DNA of 64,000 nucleotides from Siphonodentalium dalli (lineage: Eukaryota; Mollusca; Scaphopoda; Gadilida; Siphonodentaliidae): the NCBI GenBank assembly GCA_032622095.1, contig CP136063.1, positions 281,721,426-281,785,425 of the forward strand, read 5' to 3'. The position numbers were made by a program, and so were the translations under genes. Shown one piece after another: positions 26,936 to 41,700 of the stretch; positions within the stretch are counted from its first letter, which is position 1, and each line of letters opens with the position of its first letter. Under the pieces are notes generated by a model, which had not been told where the DNA came from, did not search any database, and saw nothing but the letters and a program-made list of their open reading frames with translations.

Positions 26936-29900
26936 CCAAAACATATAATAGCTTACTATATAGAGACTGGGACTCATATAATATATAATATTAGTCCCAG
27001 CTACATGTAGCTAAAATGTGAACAGCAGACATCCTGAGATACAAACAATATATATTATTGATTGTTTGATTTTCCAACCAGTATTTAGTGGGGGGAATGT
27101 GTTGTTTTTAGACCAACAGCAGTATATTCTTCTACTTTTGGTCCAAAGTTTGGTCGGAATGGCTATCGGTTGAACAATTTAGGTTTAGAGGGTGTCAGGT
27201 TGGACATTTCATTTGGAAATGTTTGAGGTACCATTTGGAAAGTTCAACTGGGAGGGGGGGGGGGGGGTGCAAAGTAGTATTTCGAGAACACTTGACTTTG
27301 GTCTGGTTCAAGGTACGTACATTTGGAAATGTCAAGGTGGACAAACCCAAGTTTCCCAACCACCCACCAATGGGGACCATCTACATGTAGCCACCTCCCC
27401 GATTATAAGGTATAAGAACACATTGGCTACATGGATGCGACTAGAGATCTCCATTGTGGGGGGGTCTCCAACGATAACTTACTATTATTATCACAGCTCT
27501 CAGTTAGTGGCCAAGACATAAATGCTATACGTGTAAGCATTCTCTCCAGTCAATTATTTACCAGATCGACATACTTCTAAGTTAGGAATGAAATAGACAC
27601 GACAAGAGAAAAATGTAATCCTGTCCATTTTGGTCAATACATGTAGGCGATCACTACCATAAATATGGTAATATAAATTTTTGCCTCAAGGCGACATATA
27701 ATATTTCCGAATGCCATGCTACATGAAACTAAATATGAAATGTTCCAGATACCATAAAATCTCTTACAGGTACCGGTACTTAATCCGATCAGAGGGTCCC
27801 CATATAATCACATTCCAACAACAACATTTTTTGAAATGACGCTTCAGTTTCAGAATCTAATAATTGCCCAAAAATAATGAAAAACACCATCAACTATAGT
27901 ATAAAATTGCACAAAACCTGTTATTTATCACCATTTTGTTCAACGAAATTTTACCGGTTTGTCAAATATCTGACACAAAAAGCCACTTGATTTTAGAGTT
28001 TAATATCCATCTTTGCCCGCAATTTGGTCAATGAAATTCTTCTCGTTGACTGTCTATTGGGCCACTATAATTAAAATAATAGATTTATAACATCGATATC
28101 TGATCACTCTGAGCTGTGGTGGGTGGGTTCCTCGACTCGAATCAAATATTTTTTACCCCCGAAGTCAAGGAAATAGTAATTTGCGACCGTTAATTCGGAT
28201 TGAGTACCTTTAATATCTAACAGCAACCATATCTCAACCCCACTACAATCTGGGACTAATATATGTTATACATGTATTAGTCCCAGCTACAATCAGTGAA
28301 CCTGATGAATAATTTTAACAGCATCTGAAAATGAAAGAAACATCCCGCACCTTGTCTACGATATAATGAAAGCCATAATTGTAAATCAATCAGCTCTGCG
28401 TGTACCGGTATACATGTATATGTACACATATTGGACCCACATGAATTGCTATATTCTCCATATTAATTTAAAACGAGCGCACCACTTTAACAAACTCATT
28501 ATTGAGTATTATATCAATAGCGATGTGTTTGTTAAAGTGGCAAGGTCATTTTAGATTTATACTCCTTTTAACATCAGTAGGCCTACACAATCATTCGTTG
28601 CATAACTTTCATTAAATTTTCCTAGTACTGAATATAAACAGTACTGGTACAACACTAGCAGTACTTGAACCGACCATACTGTAGGTGTCTGGCCTGTTTA
28701 TTACCTTTTTAATTTGTTGATAGTTCATTCAGACAACATCCTCTAAGTTGCCTAATAATAGAGACAAACTAATAATAGTGATGGTGGGATTTTTTAGCTA
28801 AAATTAATAATAGTAACCACAGCAATTTCACTCTATGTCTCTTAGTGATCTGATCATGGGAAGTGTTCTCCAAATATAATAACAGTGTTGACACTATCAT
28901 ATTATTGACACTATTATTGCACATGAGAGTACCGTTACTAGTACATGTAGATGCTAATATGAGTAAGTCATTATCAAGTCTGGCTCTTCTTGAATTCAAC
29001 TATCATAGTGATATTCAACTACATGTATTATAGCTTAATTGTACTACCATACACAATGTATACTGGTACGGTATATACGTAAACTCCAGGTTTTCTCTGT
29101 TTTTACTAAAACTTCATGGAATCATCTCACTTCGTAATGCACAACCACATTAAAGTGTACATGTATATAACACTATAATTTTAAAAGAGAAAATGAGAAG
29201 GCATCAGATTCCAATATAAAAAGAATTCTACAGCTTATTGCAGGAGACCTGTTTATTTCATAATGGCAGAAGTACATATGTGCATGTATGCCATTTGAAT
29301 GACATTTTAATAACTTCTCACCAAGATGATTTCAAAATTCTAACTACTAGTACAAGTAAATCAGTTAAATAATCAAAAATGCCAGCACCGATATATATAC
29401 TGTACTACATGTAGTAGGTACCGTACATGAGATATTGTCACCACTTCATAATAGTTGAATATATATGGTACATGTACCGGTACAATGGAATTCAAGTTGT
29501 ATCAGACCTGTTGTTTGGCATAACCAATGTACCAGTAAGTGACTTTGGTGATCACTGTTAGTCATTGATTTTGATAACATAAGTTCATGATTTTTACAAA
29601 ATAATTTTAATGAATCAAAACCATGTGCAGCCGCATGTGTAACATGTAACTGTCTTTGTCCATTAGTCATTATCCAAGTCTGGTTTAGTCTTGATCTAAT
29701 GATCAAAGGCGGAATGTTACTAGTATGTACCGGTAACTTATTATCATGATCCGGGAGTACTGATGAATTATAATCCATTTCACAGCATTGTCCATGTCTG
29801 CATGTATCATGACATGTTTGGTAAACATCCTCACTCGATTCACTGACACTGGTGAGTGGTGCCATTGCCATTCTAATTCTCCATATCATGTTCTACCCTT

Positions 29901-31017
29901 CACAAGTTCACACACATGTAGCTACTGTACTTCTAATCAGTCTAATGTACTATTCAGAATGATAGAATCTGAATGAACATTCAATGACCTTTTACGGCAT
30001 CAGCGTTGACTGCATTTCAGCGTTGACTGCATTTCAGCATTGAAGGGATGAGGAGTCCAGAATAGAACTATAATCATCATATTTTGCAATAATCATTACA
30101 TTCACATTGTTTGCATTCTTCCATTGGGGTCAATCAGTGCTATTCTGTATTCACTTATTCGAGTCAATCAATGTCCATGATAATAACAGCTGAATACGGC
30201 ATAGTCTGACCTGCCACACTCAGTGACTCACACACAGTGTCTGTGACCAGTCCAGTGTTAGTTCAGTCATGAACGTAGTGCGCATCCTTCTACGCTGGAA
30301 GCAGCAATCTGCGAAAGCGGTCATGTTGACCAACTTCACCAAGTCCAGTGTGCGATATTCGGATTGGTCCCGTCACTTCACATGATATTTTCTGATAATT
30401 AAGCGGTATTTCTAACATCCAACGGGTTAAAACAGTCTATATCTAATCCGTTGTGTACACGAAAGAATGAGATACACATTTTCTGCGAATAATGAACGAA
30501 ACAAGCAGATATGACAGATGAAAAAACTATTTATTTTTAACACATAAAAATTCGGAAATTCCACACCGGAAGTGTGAAATAACGTACTCTAACTCTGGGA
30601 ACAATTTATCCCCAATTTCATGTACAAGAATATTTAAACATTATCATAACATATTCGACTTGTTTTTAATTTGTTTTCGTGAAAAGGAATGATAAAAGGC
30701 ACAATAAACATATCTAGAACGACAACTAAATCCAAATTAGCCATTTCCCCGTCATATTTCGGTCAGGCAAGCGAGGTACAAAAATGTATGAATCTGAGTA
30801 CGAAAGTCGGAGTGTTCCTCTATCGTATTGCAATAATCGCCAACCTATTATAATATAAAAAGCTATGCAGGGGGATAACTCGGAAGAAAAAAAATATTGT
30901 TGCGGAAAAAGTCTCATTGTGAGACTTTAATTAACACATAGATATGCATAGATGTGGCGTTAGCTGGCGTTTGAGATATATAACTCTATATACAGTCTAC
31001 TAAATATAAGACCACCT
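26936..31017. other. No recognised gene; low-complexity and short repeats
   Basis: AT-rich DNA with many ACATGTA and GTACCGGTAC words, G or C runs (27248-27267), and a repeat shared with 14600-14720 near 27190-27260. Possible missing 5' exons of the PRDM9-like gene could lie here, but I could not find a KRAB-like reading frame. Confidence 0.4.
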
Positions 31018-31139
31018 TGTAAAGTTCATAGGCATATGTATTCACGTTCATACTATTACTATACGAAGTTTGGTTCAATAATGAGTGTTTTGTTGGGTGT
31101 TTTGTATAACGTGTTTGGCATAGAAAAGCCGAACACAAA
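31018..31139. repeat. GCCGAACACAA repeat block, copy B
   Basis: AAAGTTCATAGGCATATGTA to GGCATAGAAAAGCCGAACAC, diverged from copy A by scattered changes and small deletions. Confidence 0.75.
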
Positions 31140-31758
31140 CTTCTGTCTCATGGATTAGATTATCCGCTGATAGGTGATAATTAATATCTGCCAGAAGGGA
31201 TTTGGCAGGTTTAATTCGCGAAAAAAACGTGTTTTGTTGTCCATTTTCGTCTGCATGCTCACTAAAATGTTACCCCCCCCCCCCGTTATTATTACAAGTC
31301 ATTTCGTACAATGTGGTAGTTTAGATGGATCATACTGGACAAATGCGAACATATCAGCACGCCCCGGACTTCTAAGAAGTAGTAAATCGGTTGTCGAGTT
31401 AAGATACTCATGCGGAAATGGTTCGGAGAATATAATACTAACCACAAAACAAATAGTTTATTGCAATCATAAGTAAACATTGTAAAATTATATATAATAG
31501 TGTTCTTGTTGGCGACATAACATCTCTTGGTGGTGGTGTAGGGAATTCTGGTGGAATTGATGTCAATCATAGTATATGTTCAAAGTACTATATACAATAT
31601 ACTATACAATATACTTATATGCAAATTCTGTCCTCGGCGGAACGGATTTGGGCAGAGTTTGTTCTCCTTGAAGTCAGTGGATGGAAATGGCTCTGATGCG
31701 TGCCTAACATTTGTGTATATATCATGCTGTATGGTGGAAGCCGATATAAAGCCAGTGT

Positions 31759-32150
31759 TCAACTTGTCGTAGAAACACATGCATCGAATACCGATTGAAT
31801 TGAAATGAATTGTCTGAATACGAATAAAGAGCGTTTCGTATTGTATCTTTTTAAAAGTCTGATATGCAGGAATTTAAGATCGTTTTCAAAAATGTGCCTG
31901 ATATGACAGGAATGTGATATGAAAGGAATAATTATTTTGCGCCAAGATACCTTTTGACGCTTGCTAGGGTTGATTGATCTAGTTTTGCATGCCTTTACTC
32001 TTTTAGTCTGACATGGCTTCTTGGCAATAGCCGCGGTTTTCGGTATCGTCAAACGTCCGTCAGTCGAAATTTGCCGAAGATCCTGGCATAAATTAAATTG
32101 GTCACCAAGCGATGACTTAGTAAAAAGTCATTGATTTTCAATTGCTGGCA
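31759..32150 (-). other. Unrecognised open stretch, exon-like
   Basis: About 120 codons open on the minus strand after a TGA. The upstream third reads SLGDQFNLCQDLRQISTDGR and then LTIPKTAAIAKKPCQTKRVK, basic and Cys-containing, ending SINPSKRQK at a possible GTATCT donor (about 31950). No family recognised. Could be an exon of an unseen gene or chance. Confidence 0.25.
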
Positions 32151-32529
32151 CTCTACATGAAACCATCGGTCACACATATCGCAGCCGATGCTGCGTATCT
32201 CGTGACATTCCTGGGAACAAACACCACATGGGTAATATCATACCACATTCTTATATAGAACTTCTCGGATATTGCACCATGAACTCACTTTCTTGTCACT
32301 CAAATATTGTTTTTACAATCGTACGTTGTCTTTCATGGCGGGGCCCACCAAAAGCATGTTGTTTCCATAATAGTAGGCGCCATCAAATACTGATTGCAAC
32401 TAACTGTCAAAACACTACAATAGGTGAGAGACCGCCACCAACAACAATTAAAGCCTTTCGGCTTAGTGACCATATATCTGATATTAATTATCACCTAGCT
32501 AGACAGCCGTTATAGACTAATACACGAGA

Positions 32530-32623
32530 GAAGCTTGTGTTCGGCTTTTCTATGCCGAACACTGAACGCGTTTTACAAAATATCGAATAAAACACTTATT
32601 ATTGGCCCGAACTCCACCAAACT
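32530..32623. repeat. GCCGAACACAA repeat block, copy C, inverted and cut by the gap
   Basis: Reverse complement of about 24918-25013, almost identical. It stops at the first N. Confidence 0.8.
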
Positions 32624-32723
32624 NNNNNNNNNNNNNNNNNNNNNNNNNNNNNNNNNNNNNNNNNNNNNNNNNNNNNNNNNNNNNNNNNNNNNNNNNNNNN
32701 NNNNNNNNNNNNNNNNNNNNNNN
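32624..32723. other. Assembly gap, 100 N
   Basis: Exactly 100 N, the usual placeholder for a gap of unknown size. One side is an inverted repeat, the other the 34-bp satellite, so both edges are repeat-limited. Confidence 0.99.
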
Positions 32724-35700
32724 GTTTTTACCTGTTAGGAGCCACCAGGTTATAATTAGGTTTAACTGTTAGGAGCCACCAGGTTATAATTAGGTTTAAC
32801 TGTTAGGAGCCACCAGGTTATAATTGGGTTTACCTGTTAGGAGCCACCAGGTTATAATTAGGTTTAACTGTTAGGAGCCACCAGGTTATAATTGGGTTTA
32901 CCTGTTAGGAGCCACCAGGTTATAATTAGGTTTAACTGTTAGGAGCCACCAGGTTATAATTGGGTTTAACCTGTTAGGAGCCACCAGGTTATAATTGGGT
33001 TTAACTGTTAGGAGCCACCAGGTTATAATTAGGTTTAACTGTTAGGAGCCACCAGGTTATAATTGGGTTTAACTGTTAGGAGCCACCAGGTTATAATTAG
33101 GTTTAACTGTTAGGAGCCACCAGGTTATAATTGGGTTTAACTGTTAGGAGCCACCAGGTTATAATTAGGTTTAACTGTTAGGAGCCACCAGGTTATAATT
33201 AGGTTTAACTGTTAGGAGCCACCAGGTTATAATTAGGGTTTAACTGTTAGGAGCCACCAGGTTATAATTAGGTTTAACTGTTAGGAGCCACCAGGTTATA
33301 ATTAGGTTTAACTGTTAGGAGCCACCAGGTTATAATTAGGTTTAACTTGAGCAGGTTAGGTTAGGAGCCACCAGGTTATAATTAGGTTTAACTGTTAGGA
33401 GCCACCAGGTTATAATTAGGTTTAACTGTTAGGAGCCACCAGGTTATAATTGGGTTTAACTGTTAGGAGCCACCAGGTTAGAATTAGGTTTAACTGTTAG
33501 GAGCCACCAGGTTATAATTGGGTTTAACTGTTAGGAGCCACCAGGTTATAATTGGGTTTAACTGTTAGGAGCCACCAGGTTATAATTGGGTTTAACTGTT
33601 AGGAGCCACCAGGTTATAATTAGGTTTAACTGTTAGGAGCCACCAGGTTATAATTAGGTTTAACTGTTAGGAGCCACCAGGTTATAATTAGGTTTAACTG
33701 TTAGGAGCCACCAGGTTATAATTGGGTTTAACTGTTAGGAGCCACCAGGTTATAATTAGGTTTAACTGTTAGGAGCCACCAGGTTATAATTGGGTTTAAC
33801 TGTTAGGAGCCACCAGGTTATAATTGGGTTTAACTGTTAGGAGCCACCAGGTTATAATTAGGTTTAACTGTTAGGAGCCACCAGGTTATAATTAGGTTTA
33901 ACTGTTAGGAGCCACCAGGTTATAATTAGGTTTAACTGTTAGGAGCCACCAGGTTATAATTAGGTTTAACTGTTAGGAGCCACCAGGTTATAATTAGGTT
34001 TAACTGTTAGGAGCCACCAGGTTATAATTGGGTTTAACTGTTAGGAGCCACCAGGTTATAATTAGGTTTAACTGTTAGGAGCCACCAGGTTATAATTGGG
34101 TTTAACTGTTAGGAGCCACCAGGTTATAATTGGGTTTAACTGTTAGGAGCCACCAGGTTATAATTGGGTTTAACTGTTAGGAGCCACCAGGTTATAATTG
34201 GGTTTAACTGTTAGGAGCCACCAGGTTATAATTAGGTTTAACTGTTAGGAGCCACCAGGTTATAATTAGGTTTAACTGTTAGGAGCCACCAGGTTATAAT
34301 TAGGTTTAACTGTTAGGAGCCACCAGGTTATAATTGGGTTTAACTGTTAGGAGCCACCAGGTTATAATTAGGTTTAACTGTTAGGAGCCACCAGGTTATA
34401 ATTGGGTTTAACTGTTAGGAGCCACCAGGTTATAATTAGGTTTAACTGTTAGGAGCCACCAGGTTATAATTGGGTTTAACTGTTAGGAGCCACCAGGTTA
34501 TAATTGGGTTTAACTGTTAGGAGCCACCAGGTTATAATTAGGTTTAACTGTTAGGAGCCACCAGGTTATAATTAGGTTTAACTGTTAGGAGCCACCAGGT
34601 TATAATTAGGTTTAACTGTTAGGAGCCACCAGGTTATAATTGGGTTTAACTGTTAGGAGCCACCAGGTTATAATTGGGTTTAACTGTTAGGAGCCACCAG
34701 GTTATAATTGGGTTTAACTGTTAGGAGCCACCAGGTTATAATTAGGTTTAACTGTTAGGAGCCACCAGGTTATAATTAGGTTTAACTGTTAGGAGCCACC
34801 AGGTTATAATTGGGTTTAACTGTCAGGAGCCACCAGGTTATAATTGGGTTTAACTGCTAGGAGCCACCAGGTTATAATTAGGGTTTAACTGTTAGGAGTC
34901 ACCAGGTTATAATTGGGTTTACCTGTTAGGAGCCACCAGGTTATAATTAGGTTTAACTGTTAGGAGCCACCAGGTTATAATTGGGTTTACCTGTTAGGAG
35001 CCACCTGGTTATAATTAGGTTTAACTGTTAGGAGCCACCAGGTTATAATTGGGTTTACCTGTTAGGAGCCACCAGGTTATAATTGGGTTTAACTGTTAGG
35101 AGCCACCAGGTTATAATTAGGTTTAACTGTTAGGAGCCACCAGGTTATAATTGGGTTTACCTGTTAGGAGCCACCAGGTTATAATTAGGTTTAACTGTTA
35201 GGAGCCACCAGGTTATAATTGGGTTTAACTGTTAGGAGCCACCAGGTTATAATTAGGTTTAACTGTTAGGAGCCACCAGGTTATAATTAGGTTTAACTGT
35301 TAGGAGCCACCAGGTTATAATTGGGTTTAACTGTTAGGAGCCACCAGGTTATAATTGGGTTTAACTGTTAGGAGCCACCAGGTTATAATTGGGTTTAACT
35401 GTTAGGAGCCACCAGGTTATAATTGGGTTTAACTGTTAGGAGCCACCAGGTTATAATTGGGTTTAACTGTTAGGAGCCACCAGGTTATAATTAGGTTTAA
35501 CTGTTAGGAGCCACCAGGTTATAATTAGGTTTAACTGTTAGAGCCACCAGGTTATAATTAGGTTTAACTGTTAGGAGCCACCAGGTTATAATTGGGTTTA
35601 ACTGTTAGGAGCCACCAGGTTATAATTAGGTTTAACTGTTAGGAGCCACCAGGTTATAATTGGGTTTAACTGTTAGGAGCCACCAGGTTATAATTAGGTT

Positions 35701-38700
35701 TAACTGTTAGGAGCCACCAGGTTATAATTGGGTTTAACTGTTAGGAGCCACCAGGTTATAATTGGGTTTAACTGTTAGGAGCCACCAGGTTATAATTAGG
35801 TTTAACTGTTAGGAGCCACCAGGTTATAATTAGGTTTAACTGTTAGGAGCCACCAGGTTATAATTGGGTTTAACTGTTAGGAGCCACCAGGTTATAATTG
35901 GGTTTAACTGTTAGGAGCCACCAGGTTATAATTAGGTTTAACTGTTAGGAGCCACCAGGTTATAATTAGGTTTAACTGTTAGGAGCCACCAGGTTATAAT
36001 TGGGTTTAACTGTTAGGAGCCACCAGGTTATAATTGGGTTTAACTGTTAGGAGCCACCAGGTTATAATTGGGTTTAACTGTTAGGAGCCACCAGGTTATA
36101 ATTGGGTTTAACTGTTGGGAGCCACCAGGTTATAATTGGGTTTAACTGTTGGGAGCCACCAGGTTATAATTGGGTTTAACTGTTAGGAGCCACCAGGTTA
36201 TAATTGGGTTTAACTGTTAGGAGCCACCAGGTTATAATTGGGTTTAACTGTTAGGAGCCACCAGGTTATAATTGGGTTTAACTTTTAGGAGCCACCAGGT
36301 TATAATTAGGTTTAACTGTTAGGAGCCACCAGGTTATAATTAGGTTTAACTGTTAGGAGCCACCAGGTTATAATTAGGTTTAACTGTTAGGAGCCACCAG
36401 GTTATAATTGGGTTTAACTGTTAGGAGCCACCAGGTTATAATTAGGTTTAACTGTTAGGAGCCACCAGGTTATAATTGGGTTTAACTGTTAGGAGCCACC
36501 AGGTTATAATTGGGTTTAACTGTTAGGAGCCACCAGGTTATAATTGGGTTTAACTGTTAGGAGCCACCAGGTTATAATTGGGTTTAACTGTTAGGAGCCA
36601 CCAGGTTATAATTGGGTTTAACTGTTAGGAGCCACCAGGTTATAATTGGGTTTAACTGTTAGGAGCCACCAGGTTATAATTGGGTTTAACTGTTAGGAGC
36701 CACCAGGTTATAATTGGGTTTAACTGTTAGGAGCCACCAGGTTATAATTGGGTTTAACTGTTAGGAGCCACCAGGTTATAATTGGGTTTAACTGTTAGGA
36801 GCCACCAGGTTATAATTGGGTTTAACTGTTAGGAGCCACCAGGTTATAATTGGGTTTAACTGTTAGGAGCCACCAGGTTATAATTAGGTTTAACTGTTAG
36901 GAGCCACCAGGTTATAATTAGGTTTAACTGTTAGGAGCCACCAGGTTATAATTAGGTTTAACTGTTAGGAGCCACCAGGTTATAATTGGGTTTAACTGTT
37001 AGGAGCCACCAGGTTATAATTAGGTTTAACTGTTAGGAGCCACCAGGTTATAATTGGGTTTAACTGTTAGGAGCCACCAGGTTATAATTGGGTTTAACTG
37101 TTAGGAGCCACCAGGTTATAATTGGGTTTAACTGTTAGGAGCCACCAGGTTATAATTGGGTTTAACTGTTAGGAGCCACCAGGTTATAATTGGGTTTAAC
37201 TGTTAGGAGCCACCAGGTTATAATTAGGTTTAACTGTTAGGAGCCACCAGGTTATAATTGGGTTTAACTGTTAGGAGCCACCAGGTTATAATTGGGTTTA
37301 ACTGTTAGGAGCCACCAGGTTATAATTAGGTTTAACTGTTAGGAGCCACCAGGTTATAATTAGGTTTAACTGTTAGGAGCCACCAGGTTATAATTGGGTT
37401 TAACTGTTAGGAGCCACCAGGTTATAATTGGGTTTACCTGTTAGGAGCCACCAGGTTATAATTGGGTTTAACTGTTAGGAGCCACCAGGTTCTAATTAGG
37501 TTTAACTGTTAGGAGCCACCAGGTTATAATTGGGTTTACCTGTTAGGAGCCACCAGGTTATAATTAGGTTTAACTGTTAGGAGCCACCAGGTTATAATTG
37601 GGTTTACCTGTTAGGAGCCACCAGGTTATAATTAGGTTTAACTGTTAGGAGCCACCAGGTTATAATTAGGTTTAACTGTTAGGAGCCACCAGGTTATAAT
37701 TGGGTTTACCTGTTAGGAGCCACCAGGTTATAATTAGGTTTAACTGTTAGGAGCCACCAGGTTATAATTGGGTTTACCTGTTAGGAGCCACCAGGTTATA
37801 ATTAGGTTTAACTGTTAGGAGCCACCAGGTTATAATTGGGTTTACCTGTTAGGAGCCACCAGGTTATAATTGGGTTTACCTGTTAGGAGCCACCAGGTTA
37901 TAATTAGGTTTAACTGTTAGGAGCCACCAGGTTATAATTGGGTTTAACTGTTAGGAGCCACCAGGTTATAATTAGGTTTAACTGTTAGGAGCCACCAGGT
38001 TATAATTGGGTTTAACTGTTAGGAGCCACCAGGTTATAATTAGGTTTAACTGTTAGGAGCCACCAGGTTATAATTAGGTTTAACTGTTAGGAGCCACCAG
38101 GTTATAATTGGGTTTACCTGTTAGGAGCCACCCAGGTTATAATTAGGTTTAACTGTTAGGAGCCACCAGGTTATAATTAGGTTTAACTGTTAGGAGCCAC
38201 CAGGTTATAATTAGGTTTAACTGTTAGGAGCCACCAGGTTATATTAGGTTTAACTGTTAGGAGCCACCAGGTTATAATTGGGTTTAACTGTTAGGAGCCA
38301 CCAGGTTAGAATTAGGTTTAACTGTTAGGAGCCACCAGGTTATAATTGGGTTTAACTGTTAGGAGCCACCAGGTTATAATTAGGTTTAACTGTTAGGAGC
38401 CACCAGGTTATAATTGGGTTTAACTGTTAGGAGCCACCAGGTTATAATTAGGTTTAACTGTTAGGAGCCACCAGGTTATAATTGGGTTTAACTGTTAGGA
38501 GCCACCAGGTTATAATTGGGTTTAACTGTTAGGAGCCACCAGGTTATAATTAGGTTTAACTGTTAGGAGCCACCAGGTTATAATTAGGTTTAACTGTTAG
38601 GAGCCACCAGGTTATAATTGGGTTTAACTGTTAGGAGCCACCAGGTTATAATTGGGTTTAACTGTTAGGAGCCACCAGGTTATAATTAGGTTTAACTGTT

Positions 38701-41700
38701 AGGAGCCACCAGGTTATAATTAGGTTTAACTGTTAGGAGCCACCAGGTTATAATTGGGTTTAACTGTTAGGAGCCACCAGGTTATAATTGGGTTTAACTG
38801 TTAGGAGCCACCAGGTTATAATTGGGTTTAACTGTTAGGAGCCACCAGGTTATAATTGGGTTTAACTGTTAGGGAGCCACCAGGTTATAATTGGGTTTAA
38901 CTGTTGGAGCCACCAGGTTATAATTGGGTTTAACTGTTAGGAGCCACCAGGTTATAATTGGGTTTAACTGTTAGGAGCCACCAGGTTATAATTGGGTTTA
39001 ACTGTTAGGAGCCACCAGGTTATAATTGGGTTTAACTGTTAGGAGCCACCAGGTTATAATTGGGTTTAACTGTTAGGAGCCACCAGGTTATAATTGGGTT
39101 TAACTGTTAGGAGCCACCAGGTTATAATTGGGTTTAACTGTTAGGAGCCACCAGGTTATAATTGGGTTTAACTGTTAGGAGCCACCAGGTTATAATTGGG
39201 TTTACTGTTAGGAGCCACCAGGTTATAATTAGGTTTAACTGTTAGGAGCCACCAGGTTATAATTAGGTTTAACTGTTAGGAGCCACCAGGTTATAATTAG
39301 GTTTAACTGTTAGGAGCCACCAGGTTATAATTGGGTTTAACTGTTAGGAGCCACCAGGTTATAATTAGGTTTAACTGTTAGGAGCCACCAGGTTATAATT
39401 GGGTTTAACTGTTAGGAGCCACCAGGTTATAATTGGGTTTAACTGTTAGGAGCCACCAGGTTATAATTGGGTTTAACTGTTAGGAGCCACCAGGTTATAA
39501 TTGGGTTTAACTGTTAGGAGCCACCAGGTTATAATTAGGTTTAACTGTTAGGAGCCACCAGGTTATAATTAGGTTTAACTGTTAGGAGCCACCAGGTTAT
39601 AATTAGGTTTAACTGTTAGGAGCCACCAGGTTATAATTGAGGTTTAACTGTTAGGAGCCACCAGGTTATAATTAGGTTTAACTGTTAGGAGCCACCAGGT
39701 TATAATTGGGTTTAACTGTTAGGAGCCACCAGGTTATAATTAGGTTTAACTGTTAGGAGCCACCAGGTTATAATTGGGTTTAACTGTTAGGAGCCACCAG
39801 GTTATAATTGGGTTTAACTGTTAGGAGCCACCAGGTTATAATTAGGTTTAACTGTTAGGAGCCACCAGGTTATAATTAGGTTTAACTGTTAGGAGCCACC
39901 AGGTTATAATTGGGTTTAACTGTTAGGAGCAACCAGGTTATAATTGGGTTTAACTGTTAGGAGCCACCAGGTTATAATTGGGTTTAACTGTTAGGAGCCA
40001 CCAGGTTATAATTAGGTTTAACTGTTAGGAGCCACCAGGTTATAATTAGGTTTAACTGTTAGGAGCCACCAGGTTATAATTGGGTTTAACTGTTAGGAGC
40101 CACCAGGTTATAATTGGGTTTAACTGTTAGGAGCCACCAGGTTATAATTGGGTTTAACTGTTAGGAGCCACCAGGTTATAATTGGGTTTAACTGTTAGGA
40201 GCCACCAGGTTATAATTGGGTTTAACTGTTGGGAGCCACCAGGTTATAATTGGGTTTAACTGTTAGGAGCCACCAGGTTATAATTGGGTTTAACTGTTAG
40301 GAGCCACCAGGTTATAATTGGGTTTAACTGTTAGGAGCCACCAGGTTATAATTGGGTTTAACTGTTAGGAGCCACCAGGTTATAATTAGGTTTAACTGTT
40401 AGGAGCCACCAGGTTATAATTAGGTTTAACTGTTAGGAGCCACCAGGTTATAATTAGGTTTAACTGTTAGGAGCCACCAGGTTATAATTGGTTTAACTGT
40501 TAGGAGCCACCAGGTTATAATTAGGGTTTAACTGTTAGGAGCCACCAGGTTATAATTGGGTTTAACTGTTAGGAGCCACCAGGTTATAATTGGGTTTAAC
40601 TGTTAGGAGCCACCAGGTTATAATTGGGTTTAAACTGTTAGGAGCCACCAGGTTATAATTGGGTTTAACTGTTAGGAGCCACCAGGTTATAATTGGGTTT
40701 AACTGTTAGGAGCCACCAGGTTATAATTAGGTTTAACTGTTAGGAGCCACCAGGTTATAATTGGGTTTAACTGTTAGGAGCCACCAGGTTATAATTGGGT
40801 TTAACTGTTAGGAGCCACCAGGTTATAATTAGGTTTAACTGTTAGGAGCCACCAGGTTATAATTAGGTTTAACTGTTAGGAGCCACCAGGTTATAATTGG
40901 GTTTAACTGTTAGGAGCCACCAGGTTATAATTGGGTTTAACTGTTAGGAGCCACCAGGTTATAATTGGGTTTAACTGGTAGGAGCCACCAGGTTATAATT
41001 GGGTTTAACTGTTAGGAGCCACCAGGTTATAATTGGGTTTAACTGTTAGGAGCCACCAGGTTATAATTAGGGTTTAACTGTTAGGAGCCACCAGGTTATA
41101 ATTAGGTTTAACTGTTAGGAGCCACCAGGTTATAATTGGGTTTAACTGTTAGGAGCCACCAGGTTATAATTGGTTTAACTGTTAGGAGCCACCAGGTTAT
41201 AATTAGGTTTAACTGTTAGGAGCCACCAGGTTATAATTAGGTTTAACTGTTAGGAGCCACCAGGTTATAATTGGGTTTAACTGTTAGGAGCCACCAGGTT
41301 ATAATTGGGTTTAACTGTTAGGAGCCACCAGGTTATAATTGGGTTTAACTGTTAGGAGCCACCAGGTTATAATTGGGTTTAACTGTTAGGAGCCACCAGG
41401 TTATAATTGGGTTTAACTGTTAGGAGCCACCAGGTTATAATTGGGTTTAACTGTTAGGAGCCACCAGGTTATAATTGGGTTTAACTGTTAGGAGCCACCA
41501 GGTTATAATTAGGTTTAACTGTTAGGAGCCACCAGGTTATAATTAGGTTTAACTGTTAGGAGCCACCAGGTTATAATTAGGTTTAACTGTTAGGAGCCAC
41601 CAGGTTATAATTGGGTTTAACTGTTAGGAGCCACCAGGTTATAATTAGGTTTAACTGTTAGGAGCCACCAGGTTATAATTGGGTTTAACTGTTAGGAGCC

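Noticed and set aside
29788-29850. Upstream PRDM9-like exon ending at GTGAGT
   Set aside because: The peptide has no KRAB or linker resemblance and the donor alone is not enough.
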